Shown: one piece after another, positions 7,872-15,487 of the stretch
How the letters are laid out: every line of letters begins with the position of its first letter
How positions within the stretch are numbered: position 1 is the first letter of the stretch
Assembly: GCA_023459915.1 (NCBI GenBank)
Contig: JAEWSN010000185.1
Span: 1 to 18,897 of the forward strand
DNA: 18,897 bases
Reading direction: 5' to 3'
Source: Bacillota bacterium
GTDB lineage: Bacteria > Bacillota > Clostridia > DSM-8532
Program-made: the position numbers and the translations under genes
Notes under the pieces: generated by a model
Databases searched by the model: none
What the model saw: only the letters and a program-made list of their open reading frames with translations
Told to the model about the DNA's origin: nothing

Positions 7872-8264
7872 ATGCACATTGCCCTGATTGCGCACGACAA
7901 CAAAAAGGAACTGATGGAGGCGTTTTGCATCGCCTACAGTTTTGTGCTCAAAAAGCACCGCATCCACGCAACCGGCGGCACGGGCGCCATTGTGGCGGAG
8001 TCTGCCGGGTTGTCCATCCAGTCACTCGATTTCGGGTCGCTCGGAGAGGAACAGATCATCGCGCGGATTGCGTACAACGAAATCGATCTGGTGCTCTATT
8101 TCGGCGATCCCGACGAAAGCGAAGACAACAGAAACCTGTTGCGGCTCTGGTCCCTGTGCGATCGCAACAACATCCCGCTGGCCACCAATCTGGCGGCCGC
8201 GGAGATCATGATCAACGGGCTCGAACGCGGAGATTTCGCCTGGCGTGAGCTGGTTGCCAGGTAA
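7872..8264 (+). CDS. mgsA: Methylglyoxal synthase homologue with altered active-site residues
   Basis: Methylglyoxal synthase turns dihydroxyacetone phosphate into methylglyoxal and phosphate. The 130-aa protein has the family frame: IALIAHDNKK (His8, Asp9, Lys12), the phosphate-binding ATGGTG (33-38), DLVLYFGDP (Asp79), IPLATNLAAAE and the clostridial ending ERGDFAWRELV. However, the usual SGPLGGDQQ block is FGSLGEEQI, so the catalytic Asp (E. coli Asp71) is Glu60. The loop carrying E. coli His98 is about four residues shorter, with no His; Asp85 aligns with Asp101. GGAGG is 6 nt before this ATG; an upstream extension to 7818 is not supported. The family assignment is confident but the activity is doubtful. 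Confidence 0.8.
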   Translation: MHIALIAHDNKKELMEAFCIAYSFVLKKHRIHATGGTGAIVAESAGLSIQSLDFGSLGEEQIIARIAYNEIDLVLYFGDPDESEDNRNLLRLWSLCDRNNIPLATNLAAAEIMINGLERGDFAWRELVAR

Positions 8265-8284
8265 CAAGGAGAGGAATTTTCCCT

Positions 8285-8788
8285 ATGGAACAACTGTTCA
8301 TGGAAAAAATCGTCAAGCGCAAGCGCACGGGGGCCGATCTGGCCATCAACATCGGAATCGTCGTGCTTGCGGTGGTGCTGGGCATTGCAGCCATCCTGTT
8401 CATTCCCTCCATCGGATTGTTTCTGGCCGCCGGCATCGGATACGGCGCCTGGTATCTGCTGGGCCAGCGGAATGTTGAGTTCGAGTACGCGCTGACCAAC
8501 GGGGAGCTCGACATCGACCGCATTGTGGCGCGCCGCCGCAGAAAGCGGATTTTCTCCGCGCATGCCAAGGAATTCGAAATGGTGGCGCCACAGAAATCCG
8601 TCTACTGGTCCAAGGAGTATCGGGATCTGAAAAAGGTGCTCGACACCACGGCGGGCAAGGAAGCCGAAGGGGTGTGGTTCATTGTCACGCCCATCGGCGG
8701 CACGCGCGGCGTGGTGCTGTTCCAGCCCACCCCGGCCATGATCGATGCCATGTGGCACACCAATCCGCGGAAGGTCATGCGCGGCTGA
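8285..8788 (+). CDS. Conserved hypothetical membrane protein (resembles DUF6106)
   Basis: A 167-aa protein of unknown function. The N-terminus is basic (EKIVKRKRTGADLAI). Two closely spaced hydrophobic segments follow at about residues 21-42 and 44-60, forming a hairpin in the membrane. A soluble C-terminal domain carries VEFEYALTNGELDIDRI and a very basic run (RRRRKRIF near 84). The phrase pattern 'EYEY-TNGELDIDKI' recalls the clostridial DUF6106 family, but this is memory, not a search. AGGAGAGG lies about 10 nt upstream of the ATG; an internal ATG at 8300 is an alternative. It is the last gene of the minD-minE-mgsA cluster. Confidence 0.8.
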   Translation: MEQLFMEKIVKRKRTGADLAINIGIVVLAVVLGIAAILFIPSIGLFLAAGIGYGAWYLLGQRNVEFEYALTNGELDIDRIVARRRRKRIFSAHAKEFEMVAPQKSVYWSKEYRDLKKVLDTTAGKEAEGVWFIVTPIGGTRGVVLFQPTPAMIDAMWHTNPRKVMRG

Positions 8789-8902
8789 TTGCCCGCCGCA
8801 TGGGGGACGGTGTCCGGTTGCCCGGCCGGGAGCGGAGGGCATGTGCCGATGCCCGCGCGCGGGGGGGGGACGGCACGCCGGTGAACCCGCGGAAAATCGC
8901 GG
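8789..8902. other. Intergenic spacer after the min cluster
   Basis: This non-coding stretch holds a perfect 6-bp stem GGGCAT/ATGCCC with a 6-nt loop (8837-8854) and a run of nine G preceded by alternating CG (8855-8869). No U-tract or open frame with a ribosome binding site was seen. The stem may mark the end of the upstream transcript. Confidence 0.4.
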
Positions 8903-8931
8903 TTGAAAAGGAACGCGGCACGTCGTATAAT
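8903..8931 (+). promoter_or_regulatory. Promoter of the tRNA-Arg gene
   Basis: TTGAAA (8903-8908) and TATAAT (8926-8931) are separated by 17 bp. Transcription would start near 8938, about 25 nt before the tRNA. Confidence 0.85.
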
Positions 8932-8962
8932 GAAAGAACCGTGAAGACGGTCATACGGTCGT

Positions 8963-9037
8963 GTCCCGATGGTCCAAAGGATAAGACGATGGATTCCGGT
9001 TCCATTAATGCGGGTTCAATTCCTGCTCGGGACGCCA
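8963..9037 (+). tRNA. tRNA-Arg (anticodon CCG)
   Basis: The cloverleaf can be folded by eye in 75 nt including an encoded CCA. The acceptor stem is GTCCCGA with TCGGGAC (7 perfect pairs). The D arm is GTC/GAC with loop CAAAGGATAA. The anticodon stem is ATGGA/TCCAT with loop TTCCGGT, giving anticodon CCG, which reads CGG. The variable loop has 4 nt, and the T arm is GCGGG/CCTGC (one G-U) with loop TTCAATT. Discriminator G73, A20 after the GG of the D-loop and C35 agree with arginine identity. It is a single gene with its own promoter and terminator. Confidence 0.95.
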
Positions 9038-9042
9038 AGAGA

Positions 9043-9076
9043 CAGGGTGCAGGAAACTGCACCCTGTTGTTTTGTT
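9043..9076 (+). terminator. Rho-independent terminator of tRNA-Arg
   Basis: A perfect 10-bp stem (CAGGGTGCAG with CTGCACCCTG) is closed by a GAAA tetraloop and followed by TTGTTTTGTT. It begins 6 nt after the tRNA CCA end and should isolate the tRNA transcript from acpS. Confidence 0.93.
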
Positions 9077-9106
9077 CCGGGGACGGTTTGTACGGAGGAA
9101 GCAGGC

Positions 9107-9502
9107 ATGGGGATTCGCTGTGGCGTCGACATTGTGGAAACCGCCCGGATTTCACGGATGGTGGACCGGCTGGGGAAAAGGTTCCTCGACCGTGTGTTCA
9201 CACCCCGTGAGCAGGCGGACTGCGCGGTGCGCGACACCTACGCCATGCAGCGCCTCGCGGTGCGGTATGCCGCCAAGGAAGCGGTGTCCAAGGCTTTTGG
9301 GACCGGAATCGGCGCGGGCGCCGCGTTCACGGAGATTGAAATTGTCAAGGATGCTGACGGCGCGCCCCGGGCGGCGCTTCACGGCAACGCGGCGCAGACC
9401 TACGCACGGCTGCGTGGCCGGGAACTCGCCATCAGCCTGACACATGAAAAAGCCTATTGCGTGGCCCAGGCTGTCCTGTTGACAGCGGACGGGCAGCCAT
9501 AG
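9107..9502 (+). CDS. acpS: Holo-[acyl-carrier-protein] synthase
   Basis: AcpS transfers 4'-phosphopantetheine from CoA to the serine of apo-ACP, activating fatty-acid synthesis. The two metal- and CoA-binding motifs are present: GVDIVE (Asp8) and RYAAKEAVSKAFG (Lys57, Glu58). The C-terminal SLTHEKAYCVAQAV motif is also clear. The 131-aa length is normal. GGAGG at 9094-9098 is 8 nt before this ATG. A longer open frame starting at 8969 would run through the tRNA gene and its terminator and is rejected. No separate promoter was recognised in the 30 nt after the terminator, so its expression may depend on read-through or a weak site. Confidence 0.95.
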   Translation: MGIRCGVDIVETARISRMVDRLGKRFLDRVFTPREQADCAVRDTYAMQRLAVRYAAKEAVSKAFGTGIGAGAAFTEIEIVKDADGAPRAALHGNAAQTYARLRGRELAISLTHEKAYCVAQAVLLTADGQP

Positions 9503-9520
9503 GGAAAAGAGGCACCGGCA

Positions 9521-10687
9521 TTGACACCCATCACATTCATTCACGCGGCGGACTTTCATCTGGATGCGCCCTTTCGCGGCGGAAGGCCTGGTTACGGGCA
9601 GCTTCGCCGCGCGGATGTGCGGCGCGCGTTTTCCGCCACCGTGGCGCTCGCGCAGCAGGAGAAGGTCCAGCTGCTGCTGCTGTGCGGGGACCTGTTCGAG
9701 CAGGATGGCGTGAGCCGTGACACCGTGGCCTTTGTGCAGCAGGCATTGCGCACCCTGACCCGGACACAGGTGGTGATCCTGCCCGGCAACCATGATCCCC
9801 TGACGCCGGATTCCTGGTATCACGCCGCCGCCTGGCCGGATCATGTCCACATCCTGCCCGTTTTGGGCACGCAGGCCGCCGCCCTTGACCTGCCGGAGAT
9901 CGACGCGCATCTTGCCGGCTACGGATTTACCGGGGTGGTGCACGAAGCACCCTGCTTCGACTCCCTGCCGGCGCCCCGAAAGGACAGATACAACCTGCTG
10001 CTCATTCATGGTTCGCTGGACGCGCCGCCATCCGTGCGGGCCTACCATCGGGTCACCACCGCACAACTGCGGCAGACCGGTTACGACTATGTCGCCATGG
10101 GGCACTACCATCGCGGATTCATTGCAGAGGGAACCCCTGTTGTCGCCAACCCCGGTTCACCCGAACCGATGGGATTTGACGAACAGGGCCCGCACGGGGT
10201 GCTGTCCGGATCGATCTCCTGCAACGGGTCGGCAAGGGAGGTGCGGGTGGCGCCGGTGCCGCTGGCGACAAGGGAATATGTGGAAAAGACAATGGATGTG
10301 ACCGCGGCGCAGACGCGGGACGCGCTGCTGTATCTGCTTGCGGAGGCCCTCCACGATCTCGATCCGGCCCGGCATCTGCCGCTGGTGAGGCTTGTCGGCG
10401 CGCCGTTGCATCCCCCGGACATGGAAGCCGTTTCAGCGTGGTTTGACGACAGTTGGCTGCTGTACCGCCTGGTGGACGACACCCATCCCCCGCTGGCCAC
10501 AGACGGGGGTCTGACCCCGGGAAGCCTGGCCGGGGTTTTCTGTGACCGGCTGGCACAAAGGATTGCCGAGGCGGAAGCGGCGGGCGACACACAGCGGGTG
10601 GCCATGCTGCGGCAGGCCAGACACATGGGGCTGGAGGCCCTGGCCTACGGCGCGGTCCATTTTGGGCCCGATGGAACGGGGGGCTGA
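9521..10687 (+). CDS. Calcineurin-like metallophosphoesterase, SbcD/YhaO-type DNA repair nuclease subunit
   Basis: Members of this family are Mre11-like two-metal nucleases that work with a Rad50-like ATPase. All phosphoesterase motifs are visible: Asp11-x-His13 (ADFHLD), GD at 56-57 (CGDLFEQD), GNHD at 89-92, LLIHGSL near 165 and GHYH at 194-197. The remaining 190 residues are the less conserved capping and partner-binding region. The start is TTG at 9521, preceded by AAAAGAGG 8 nt away, and no better start was seen. The gene ends 2 nt before the ATPase gene, as expected for a nuclease/ATPase pair like B. subtilis YhaO/YhaN. At 10506-10518 it contains the second copy of the 13-bp palindrome. 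Confidence 0.88.
   Translation: MTPITFIHAADFHLDAPFRGGRPGYGQLRRADVRRAFSATVALAQQEKVQLLLLCGDLFEQDGVSRDTVAFVQQALRTLTRTQVVILPGNHDPLTPDSWYHAAAWPDHVHILPVLGTQAAALDLPEIDAHLAGYGFTGVVHEAPCFDSLPAPRKDRYNLLLIHGSLDAPPSVRAYHRVTTAQLRQTGYDYVAMGHYHRGFIAEGTPVVANPGSPEPMGFDEQGPHGVLSGSISCNGSAREVRVAPVPLATREYVEKTMDVTAAQTRDALLYLLAEALHDLDPARHLPLVRLVGAPLHPPDMEAVSAWFDDSWLLYRLVDDTHPPLATDGGLTPGSLAGVFCDRLAQRIAEAEAAGDTQRVAMLRQARHMGLEALAYGAVHFGPDGTGG
10506..10518. repeat. 13-bp palindromic motif, copy 2 (in the nuclease gene)
   Basis: The sequence is GGGGTCTGACCCC, the exact reverse complement of the copy at 375-387. It falls in a poorly conserved part of the nuclease (protein context GGLTPG). Confidence 0.6.
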
Positions 10688-10689
10688 CC

Positions 10690-13140
10690 ATGCGGATTAC
10701 CCGACTGGATCTCAAGGGGTTTGGCCGTTTTTCCCAACAGGTGCTGGTTCCGGGACCCGGACTCAATCTGGTGTACGGGCCGAATGAATCCGGGAAAAGC
10801 ACCTTGATGGCCTTTGTGCACGCCATGTTTTTCGGGCTGCGCGGCGGACGCAGGGCCCGTCAGGGAGAGCTGTCCGCGCTGCGCCGGTATGAGCCCTGGT
10901 CGGGCGGGCCGTACCAGGGCATCCTGTGGTACGAGCTGGCCAATGGCGACGCGTTTCGTGTCGGCAGAAATTTTTCCAGGGGGACGGTTCATCTTCAGGA
11001 CGCCCATCACAATGACATTTCCGGCCATTTTGCGCTCGATCGGGAAACGGGACCGCTGTTCGCGCAAGCCCAGCTTGGGCTGGACGGAGACGCGTTCCTG
11101 CACTCGGTCATGGTGCGCCAATCCCAGACGGTGCTGGAGCCGGCCGCGCGCCGGAACCTGATGGACAGCCTCATCCGCATGCGGGAGCTGGGCCAGGAGG
11201 TCACCGGGTTCAGGCAGGCGGAAACGGCGTTGAAGCAGGCCCTGCTCGAACGCGTGGGCTCCGCGCGCAGTACGGTCCGTCCGCTCGATCGCATTCTGGA
11301 GCGGCTGGAAACGCTGGAGCGGGAAGCCGGGGAGGTGCGGCGCCAGCGGGAGGAAAGCAAATCCCTGTCGCGATTGACGGTTGACCAGGCAGAGCGGGTG
11401 GCGGCGCTTGCGGCACGGCAGGCCGTGTTGCAGCAGGAACGGACAGTCTGCCGTGACACGCTGGCCGCCGCGGAACGGGCACGGCAGCGAGGCCGGGAGC
11501 GGATTGCGCGGGAGCGGGTGCGCACGCTGGATCTTCGGCTGAAAGCGCTGGAGCAGGAAGCCCGGATGCTGACCGGAAGGATAGCCGCCAACCGGCAGGG
11601 TGGCGCCGTTGACGCGGCCACCCTGGCACGGTTGCCGTTTGACCTGGAGCGCCTGTTGGAGCTGCGGCCGCCGGAAGCATCCGCTGCGGGTTCGGGTTTG
11701 CCGGAGACGCCGCTTGGGAACGATTTCCTGTCGGAGGTGCCGCTCCCGGCGGAGCCAGGGGATCGAAAGCGGCCACGCGCGCGCCGGTCCGGTGTGATGT
11801 CGGCCATTGCCCTGACAGCCGGGGGGGTGGCCCTGGTGCCGGGACTCCTGTGGTCTTCCCTGCTGCCCGCCGACTTGGCGGCACAGTGGGCCGGGGACAC
11901 ACTCCAGCCCGCGCTTGTCATTGGCGGAGGGATGCTGGTGCTCGCGGGGGTGGTGGGGCTGTTGTTGTCCCGCAGGGCAGGCCGCCAACTGCCCGCCGCA
12001 AGCCGGGCGACAGGGCGGACGCCCGGGACGGTTCTCCCCGAAGCACATCCGCGCGTCCGGCCGGCGGAAGACACCGGAGAAGCGGCGCGTGTCCGCAGTC
12101 GGCTGGAGGCACGGGTGCAGGCGGTGTTTGCCCAGGCGGGGATTCCCGAGACCGGAACCCTGCAGGACAGGCTGGAATGGCTTCAATCCGCGGCAGCCCA
12201 GCTTCAGGCGGATCGCGCCAGGCTGGCCGAAAACGGCATGCGCAGTGAAACCCTGCGCAGTGAACGGGAAAGCCTCTCGCGGATGTTGCCGCCGGAAGCG
12301 GTTTGGGCGGACGCTGCGGAAGGGGTGTCGTCGGACGCGGTCGAAGGGATGCCGCCGGATGCTTCGGAAGCGGTGACGCCGCACATGGTGACGCCGGCAG
12401 TGGAACCGGATGCGTCCGGGGCCGGTACGGATGGACTTGATGAGGCGGAAGCCGGACAGCGGCTCCCGCTGTTGCAGGAGGAGCTGGACATGGTCTCCGA
12501 GCAGCTGACAGAGGCGCGGCTGACGCTTGCATCGCTGGAAACCCGGCTGGATCGGATGCCCCGGGAGGACCGGCTCCAGCAGATTGTGGAGGAAATGGAT
12601 CGGCTCACGGCGCGGCGGGACGCCCTCGCATCCTACGGGGAGGCGCTCGGTGTCGCGCTTGAGGAGCTTCGCGCCGCGGCCGGCCAGCTGCAGCAGGGCG
12701 TCTCGCCGCGGCTCGACGGGCTGGCCGGGGGCATTCTCTCGGACATTACAAACGGCCGTTACACCCGGCTTGGCACGGATGACCAGCTCGCCGTCCACGT
12801 GGAGGTGCCGGAAACGCCGGAGGCCCCGGTCGTCGCCGCGCTCAGCGGCGGGACCTCCGATCAGGTGTGGCTGTCTGTCCGCCTCGCGGCGGCTCAGATG
12901 CTCGAGCCGGGGAAGGAACCGCTCCCGCTGTTCCTGGACGAGCCGTTCGCACAATATGATCAGTCCCGGACCCGGGCGGCTCTTGAGTGGCTTCACACGG
13001 TTGCGCAATCCCGGCAGGTGTTCCTGCTCACATGCCGGGAAAGCGACAGGCAGCTGGTCGCAGAGGTGTTCGGCAGCGATGGATACCAGCCGCTGCACCT
13101 CGATGAAGTGCCGGAGATGACCATGCCGCGGGAGCCGTGA
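10690..13140 (+). CDS. Rad50/SbcC-like (YhaN-type) AAA ATPase with central membrane segments
   Basis: This is the likely ATPase partner of the upstream nuclease. The N-terminal lobe has Walker A GPNESGKST (residues 30-38). The C-terminal lobe has the ABC signature LSGGTSDQ (718-725) and Walker B LPLFLDEP (Asp750, Glu751). Coiled-coil arms lie at about 180-310 and 430-690. Two hydrophobic segments, about 369-392 and 408-426, interrupt the arms and should anchor the protein in the membrane, as in YhaN-like proteins but not SbcC. No zinc-hook CxxC was seen. Three 24-bp tandem units (12310-12381) add a low-complexity linker at residues 541-564. At 816 aa it is shorter than B. subtilis YhaN. The ATG lies 2 nt after the previous stop, with only a G-run as ribosome binding site, suggesting coupled translation. 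Confidence 0.85.
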   Translation: MRITRLDLKGFGRFSQQVLVPGPGLNLVYGPNESGKSTLMAFVHAMFFGLRGGRRARQGELSALRRYEPWSGGPYQGILWYELANGDAFRVGRNFSRGTVHLQDAHHNDISGHFALDRETGPLFAQAQLGLDGDAFLHSVMVRQSQTVLEPAARRNLMDSLIRMRELGQEVTGFRQAETALKQALLERVGSARSTVRPLDRILERLETLEREAGEVRRQREESKSLSRLTVDQAERVAALAARQAVLQQERTVCRDTLAAAERARQRGRERIARERVRTLDLRLKALEQEARMLTGRIAANRQGGAVDAATLARLPFDLERLLELRPPEASAAGSGLPETPLGNDFLSEVPLPAEPGDRKRPRARRSGVMSAIALTAGGVALVPGLLWSSLLPADLAAQWAGDTLQPALVIGGGMLVLAGVVGLLLSRRAGRQLPAASRATGRTPGTVLPEAHPRVRPAEDTGEAARVRSRLEARVQAVFAQAGIPETGTLQDRLEWLQSAAAQLQADRARLAENGMRSETLRSERESLSRMLPPEAVWADAAEGVSSDAVEGMPPDASEAVTPHMVTPAVEPDASGAGTDGLDEAEAGQRLPLLQEELDMVSEQLTEARLTLASLETRLDRMPREDRLQQIVEEMDRLTARRDALASYGEALGVALEELRAAAGQLQQGVSPRLDGLAGGILSDITNGRYTRLGTDDQLAVHVEVPETPEAPVVAALSGGTSDQVWLSVRLAAAQMLEPGKEPLPLFLDEPFAQYDQSRTRAALEWLHTVAQSRQVFLLTCRESDRQLVAEVFGSDGYQPLHLDEVPEMTMPREP
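12310..12381 (+). repeat. Three imperfect 24-bp tandem repeats in the YhaN-like gene
   Basis: Units 12310-12333, 12334-12357 and 12358-12381 encode DAAEGVSS, DAVEGMPP and DASEAVTP. They keep the frame and lengthen an acidic, Ala-rich linker within the second coiled-coil arm. Confidence 0.8.
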
Positions 13141-13146
13141 TATAAT
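13117..13146 (+). promoter_or_regulatory. Probable promoter of the EAL-protein gene
   Basis: A perfect TATAAT (13141-13146) begins immediately after the stop codon of the ATPase gene. The best -35 is ATGACC (13117-13122) at 18 bp spacing, four of six consensus, lying inside the 3' end of that gene. Transcription would start near 13153. Confidence 0.55.
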
Positions 13147-13157
13147 GGGGAACGTGT

Positions 13158-13175
13158 GACCGGCGGTTGCCGGTC
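13158..13175 (+). other. Strong hairpin in the leader of the EAL-protein gene
   Basis: A perfect 7-bp stem GACCGGC/GCCGGTC closes a GGTT tetraloop. It lies between the TATAAT box and the ribosome binding site GGAGG (13186-13190). It has no U-tract, so a 5' stabilising or regulatory role is more likely than termination. Confidence 0.55.
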
Positions 13176-13195
13176 GGTGGAGTGCGGAGGAAGCC

Positions 13196-15487
13196 ATGCG
13201 GGGGGGACTGGAACCGGCCTTGCCGGCGATGTGGTACAGTGGCGCGGAGGCTGCGATGGCCGCGGTGATCATGGCCGCGGTCATGCTGCTGTTCATTGTG
13301 CTGGTGGCTTTTTTCATCCGGCGCGCCGAGCGGCGCCGGGCCGCGGATGCCTGCGGGCAGGGAGGCCGCAGGCTCGAAACGCTGCAGGACGGCCGCCCGG
13401 TTCCTGATAGGGACTCTTTCGACGGGGAGAGCCTCGACGGGGAGACCCCTGGCGACGGCTGGGCCGCCGGGGCGGAACGGCCGGTCGATGCCGCCCGCAG
13501 CGCGGCATCAAGGGACAACGGCGCCTCCGCCGATCCGGCAGAGGTGTCGGACGCCACCCTGACCAGGCCGGCCGACATATCCAGATTCTACGCGCATGTG
13601 CGCACCCTCAACACCGAGGCGGTGCGTATTGATTTTTTTGAGTACCATGCGGCCACGCGGCAGCTGCTTTTCCTGACCGGACTGGCCACGCTGCTGGGGC
13701 CCGGATCCCAGATCTTCCGGGAAATGCCCGATGCGGACTTTTTCTCCGAATTTGCCTGTGTGTCCTTGAACGGGCGCATTCCTGACGCAGGAGAGGAACA
13801 CAGCGAGGCTGTGCTGGCACGTTTCCGAGAGGCGGCCCGCACCAGTCTGGCGGCCGGGGAGTTCTTCCGGTTCGAATTCCGCGCCAAGTCGCGATCCGAT
13901 GAATGCCTGGTTTTGCGCTGCTGGGGCAGGCCGGACAAGGCGAACGGGAAAATCGACGGCGCCATGATGGACATCACCCAGGAGGCGGTCCAGCGCGCGG
14001 CGGACCGCAACCGCTTCCAGTACGACAACATCACCGGGTTTTTCAACCGCAACGCGCTGACGGATGTCGGCGGAAGGGTGCTGGCGTCCCGCGGGGAGGG
14101 CGAACTGGTTGTTTTCGCCTATTTCAACCTGCGCCGGTACGGGGAGTTTGAGGCGCGTTTCGGAATGCTGGCCGGCAATACCTATATCCGTGTGTTTGCC
14201 GATTTGCTGGGTCAGACGGTTTCAGACAAAACCACCCTGTTTCGCTGGTGGGGACCCAACTTTTTGTGTATCGTCCGGGGGCTCCGCCAACAGGCGCTGA
14301 TTGCGCCGACCGTTGCGCAGGTGGTGGACTATTTGTCCAAACAGACGCGCGCGGTGGAAGGCATCCAAACCACCTTTCCCCTTTCCGTGGGATACGCGGT
14401 GGCGGGTCTTGACGGCGAGACCCCAGCCGAGCTGCTGGAGTATGCGGCGTTCGCCCGGCATGAGCTGGACAGCGGGAGCGGCGTCTGCATCCGGGCCTTT
14501 GACCGGACGCGGTACGACGCGTCCCGCCAGGTGACCCTGCGGCGCAGCTTCATCCGCGAAGTCGTCGAACGCAACGAGCTGTATTGTGTGTACCAGCCCA
14601 TCGTCTGCCTCAAAACCGGAGAGGTCTACGGCTATGAGGCGCTCTCCCGGCCAACGGGGGCCATGTACAGCCATATCGGCGAGCTCATCGAGGATGCCGA
14701 AAACACGGGGAATTACGCGGTGCTCGAGAAACGGATGGTCTACAACGCGCTGGACGGGTTTCTTGGACGTCCCGAGAAGTACCGGGATGCCTGGCTGTTC
14801 ATCAATACGGCGCCCACCCCCGCGCTCTCCGCTGCCGACTACCAGGACATTCGGGACCGCTATTTCTCGCAAATGCGGGTTGTCTACGAGGTGACGGAGC
14901 GCAGCCGCATCGATCCGGAGGAGATGGACCGCCGCAAGGCGCTGGTCCGGGAAACCGGCGCCCGGTTCGCGCTCGACGATTTCGGTTCGGGCTACAGCAA
15001 CCACCTGGCGCTGCTTGCGCTGGAACCGGACATCATCAAAATTGATCAGGGCCTCATTCGGGACGTGGACAAGGACACGCGGAAACAGCACATGCTCGGG
15101 GACATGATCGCCTATGCGCGGCTGGGCGGCACGCAGGTGCTGGCCGAGGGTGTGGAGACGGCGGCGGAGCTCGAGACCGTCTGTCGCATGGGGGTGGATT
15201 TTGCCCAGGGGTTCCATCTGGCGCGGCCGGATGTGCTGTTCCGGGAGATTTCTCCGGCTGCGGTCGACCAAATCCGGCAATGGTATCCGGCGTCCGGCAG
15301 TACGGGGGAACAGGCGGAAACGTCACAGGCCCCCGCGCCTTCAAGCGGGGAAGAATCCACCCCGATTCCCACGCATCCAGGCGGTGGACAAGCCCCGCGG
15401 CAACCCGCTGCTGAGCCGGCTGTGACAGGCGGCGCCAGGCTGCGACTCGTCAGCGGTGGTGCGCATAAAGAGAGGAACAACGCATGA
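13196..15487 (+). CDS. Membrane-anchored degenerate-GGDEF/EAL c-di-GMP phosphodiesterase
   Basis: The likely role is hydrolysis of the second messenger c-di-GMP at the membrane. One N-terminal helix (about 20-41) anchors the protein. A variable linker and a PAS-like sensory region follow (about 130-265). The GGDEF-fold region (about 275-400) carries WGPNF at 352-356 instead of GGDEF, so it should not make c-di-GMP. The EAL domain (about 445-700) looks complete: EAL at 481-483, Asn537, Glu568 in EVTE, Asp594-Asp595 (DDFG), Lys615, Glu651 (EGVET) and a final QGF motif. The last 60 residues are Pro/Gly/Ser-rich and probably disordered. GGAGG is 5 nt before the ATG. The stop overlaps the next start by 4 nt, so the two proteins are probably made together. 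Confidence 0.9.
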   Translation: MRGGLEPALPAMWYSGAEAAMAAVIMAAVMLLFIVLVAFFIRRAERRRAADACGQGGRRLETLQDGRPVPDRDSFDGESLDGETPGDGWAAGAERPVDAARSAASRDNGASADPAEVSDATLTRPADISRFYAHVRTLNTEAVRIDFFEYHAATRQLLFLTGLATLLGPGSQIFREMPDADFFSEFACVSLNGRIPDAGEEHSEAVLARFREAARTSLAAGEFFRFEFRAKSRSDECLVLRCWGRPDKANGKIDGAMMDITQEAVQRAADRNRFQYDNITGFFNRNALTDVGGRVLASRGEGELVVFAYFNLRRYGEFEARFGMLAGNTYIRVFADLLGQTVSDKTTLFRWWGPNFLCIVRGLRQQALIAPTVAQVVDYLSKQTRAVEGIQTTFPLSVGYAVAGLDGETPAELLEYAAFARHELDSGSGVCIRAFDRTRYDASRQVTLRRSFIREVVERNELYCVYQPIVCLKTGEVYGYEALSRPTGAMYSHIGELIEDAENTGNYAVLEKRMVYNALDGFLGRPEKYRDAWLFINTAPTPALSAADYQDIRDRYFSQMRVVYEVTERSRIDPEEMDRRKALVRETGARFALDDFGSGYSNHLALLALEPDIIKIDQGLIRDVDKDTRKQHMLGDMIAYARLGGTQVLAEGVETAAELETVCRMGVDFAQGFHLARPDVLFREISPAAVDQIRQWYPASGSTGEQAETSQAPAPSSGEESTPIPTHPGGGQAPRQPAAEPAVTGGARLRLVSGGAHKERNNA

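Noticed and set aside
8969..9106. N-terminal extension of acpS
   Set aside because: It would translate through the tRNA-Arg gene and its terminator. The ATG at 9107 has a good ribosome binding site and gives the standard AcpS start.
10645..13578. 977-codon open frame on the - strand
   Set aside because: It is antisense to the ATPase gene and crosses a promoter and an intergenic gap. Its composition is Arg/Pro/Gln-rich as expected for a shadow frame.
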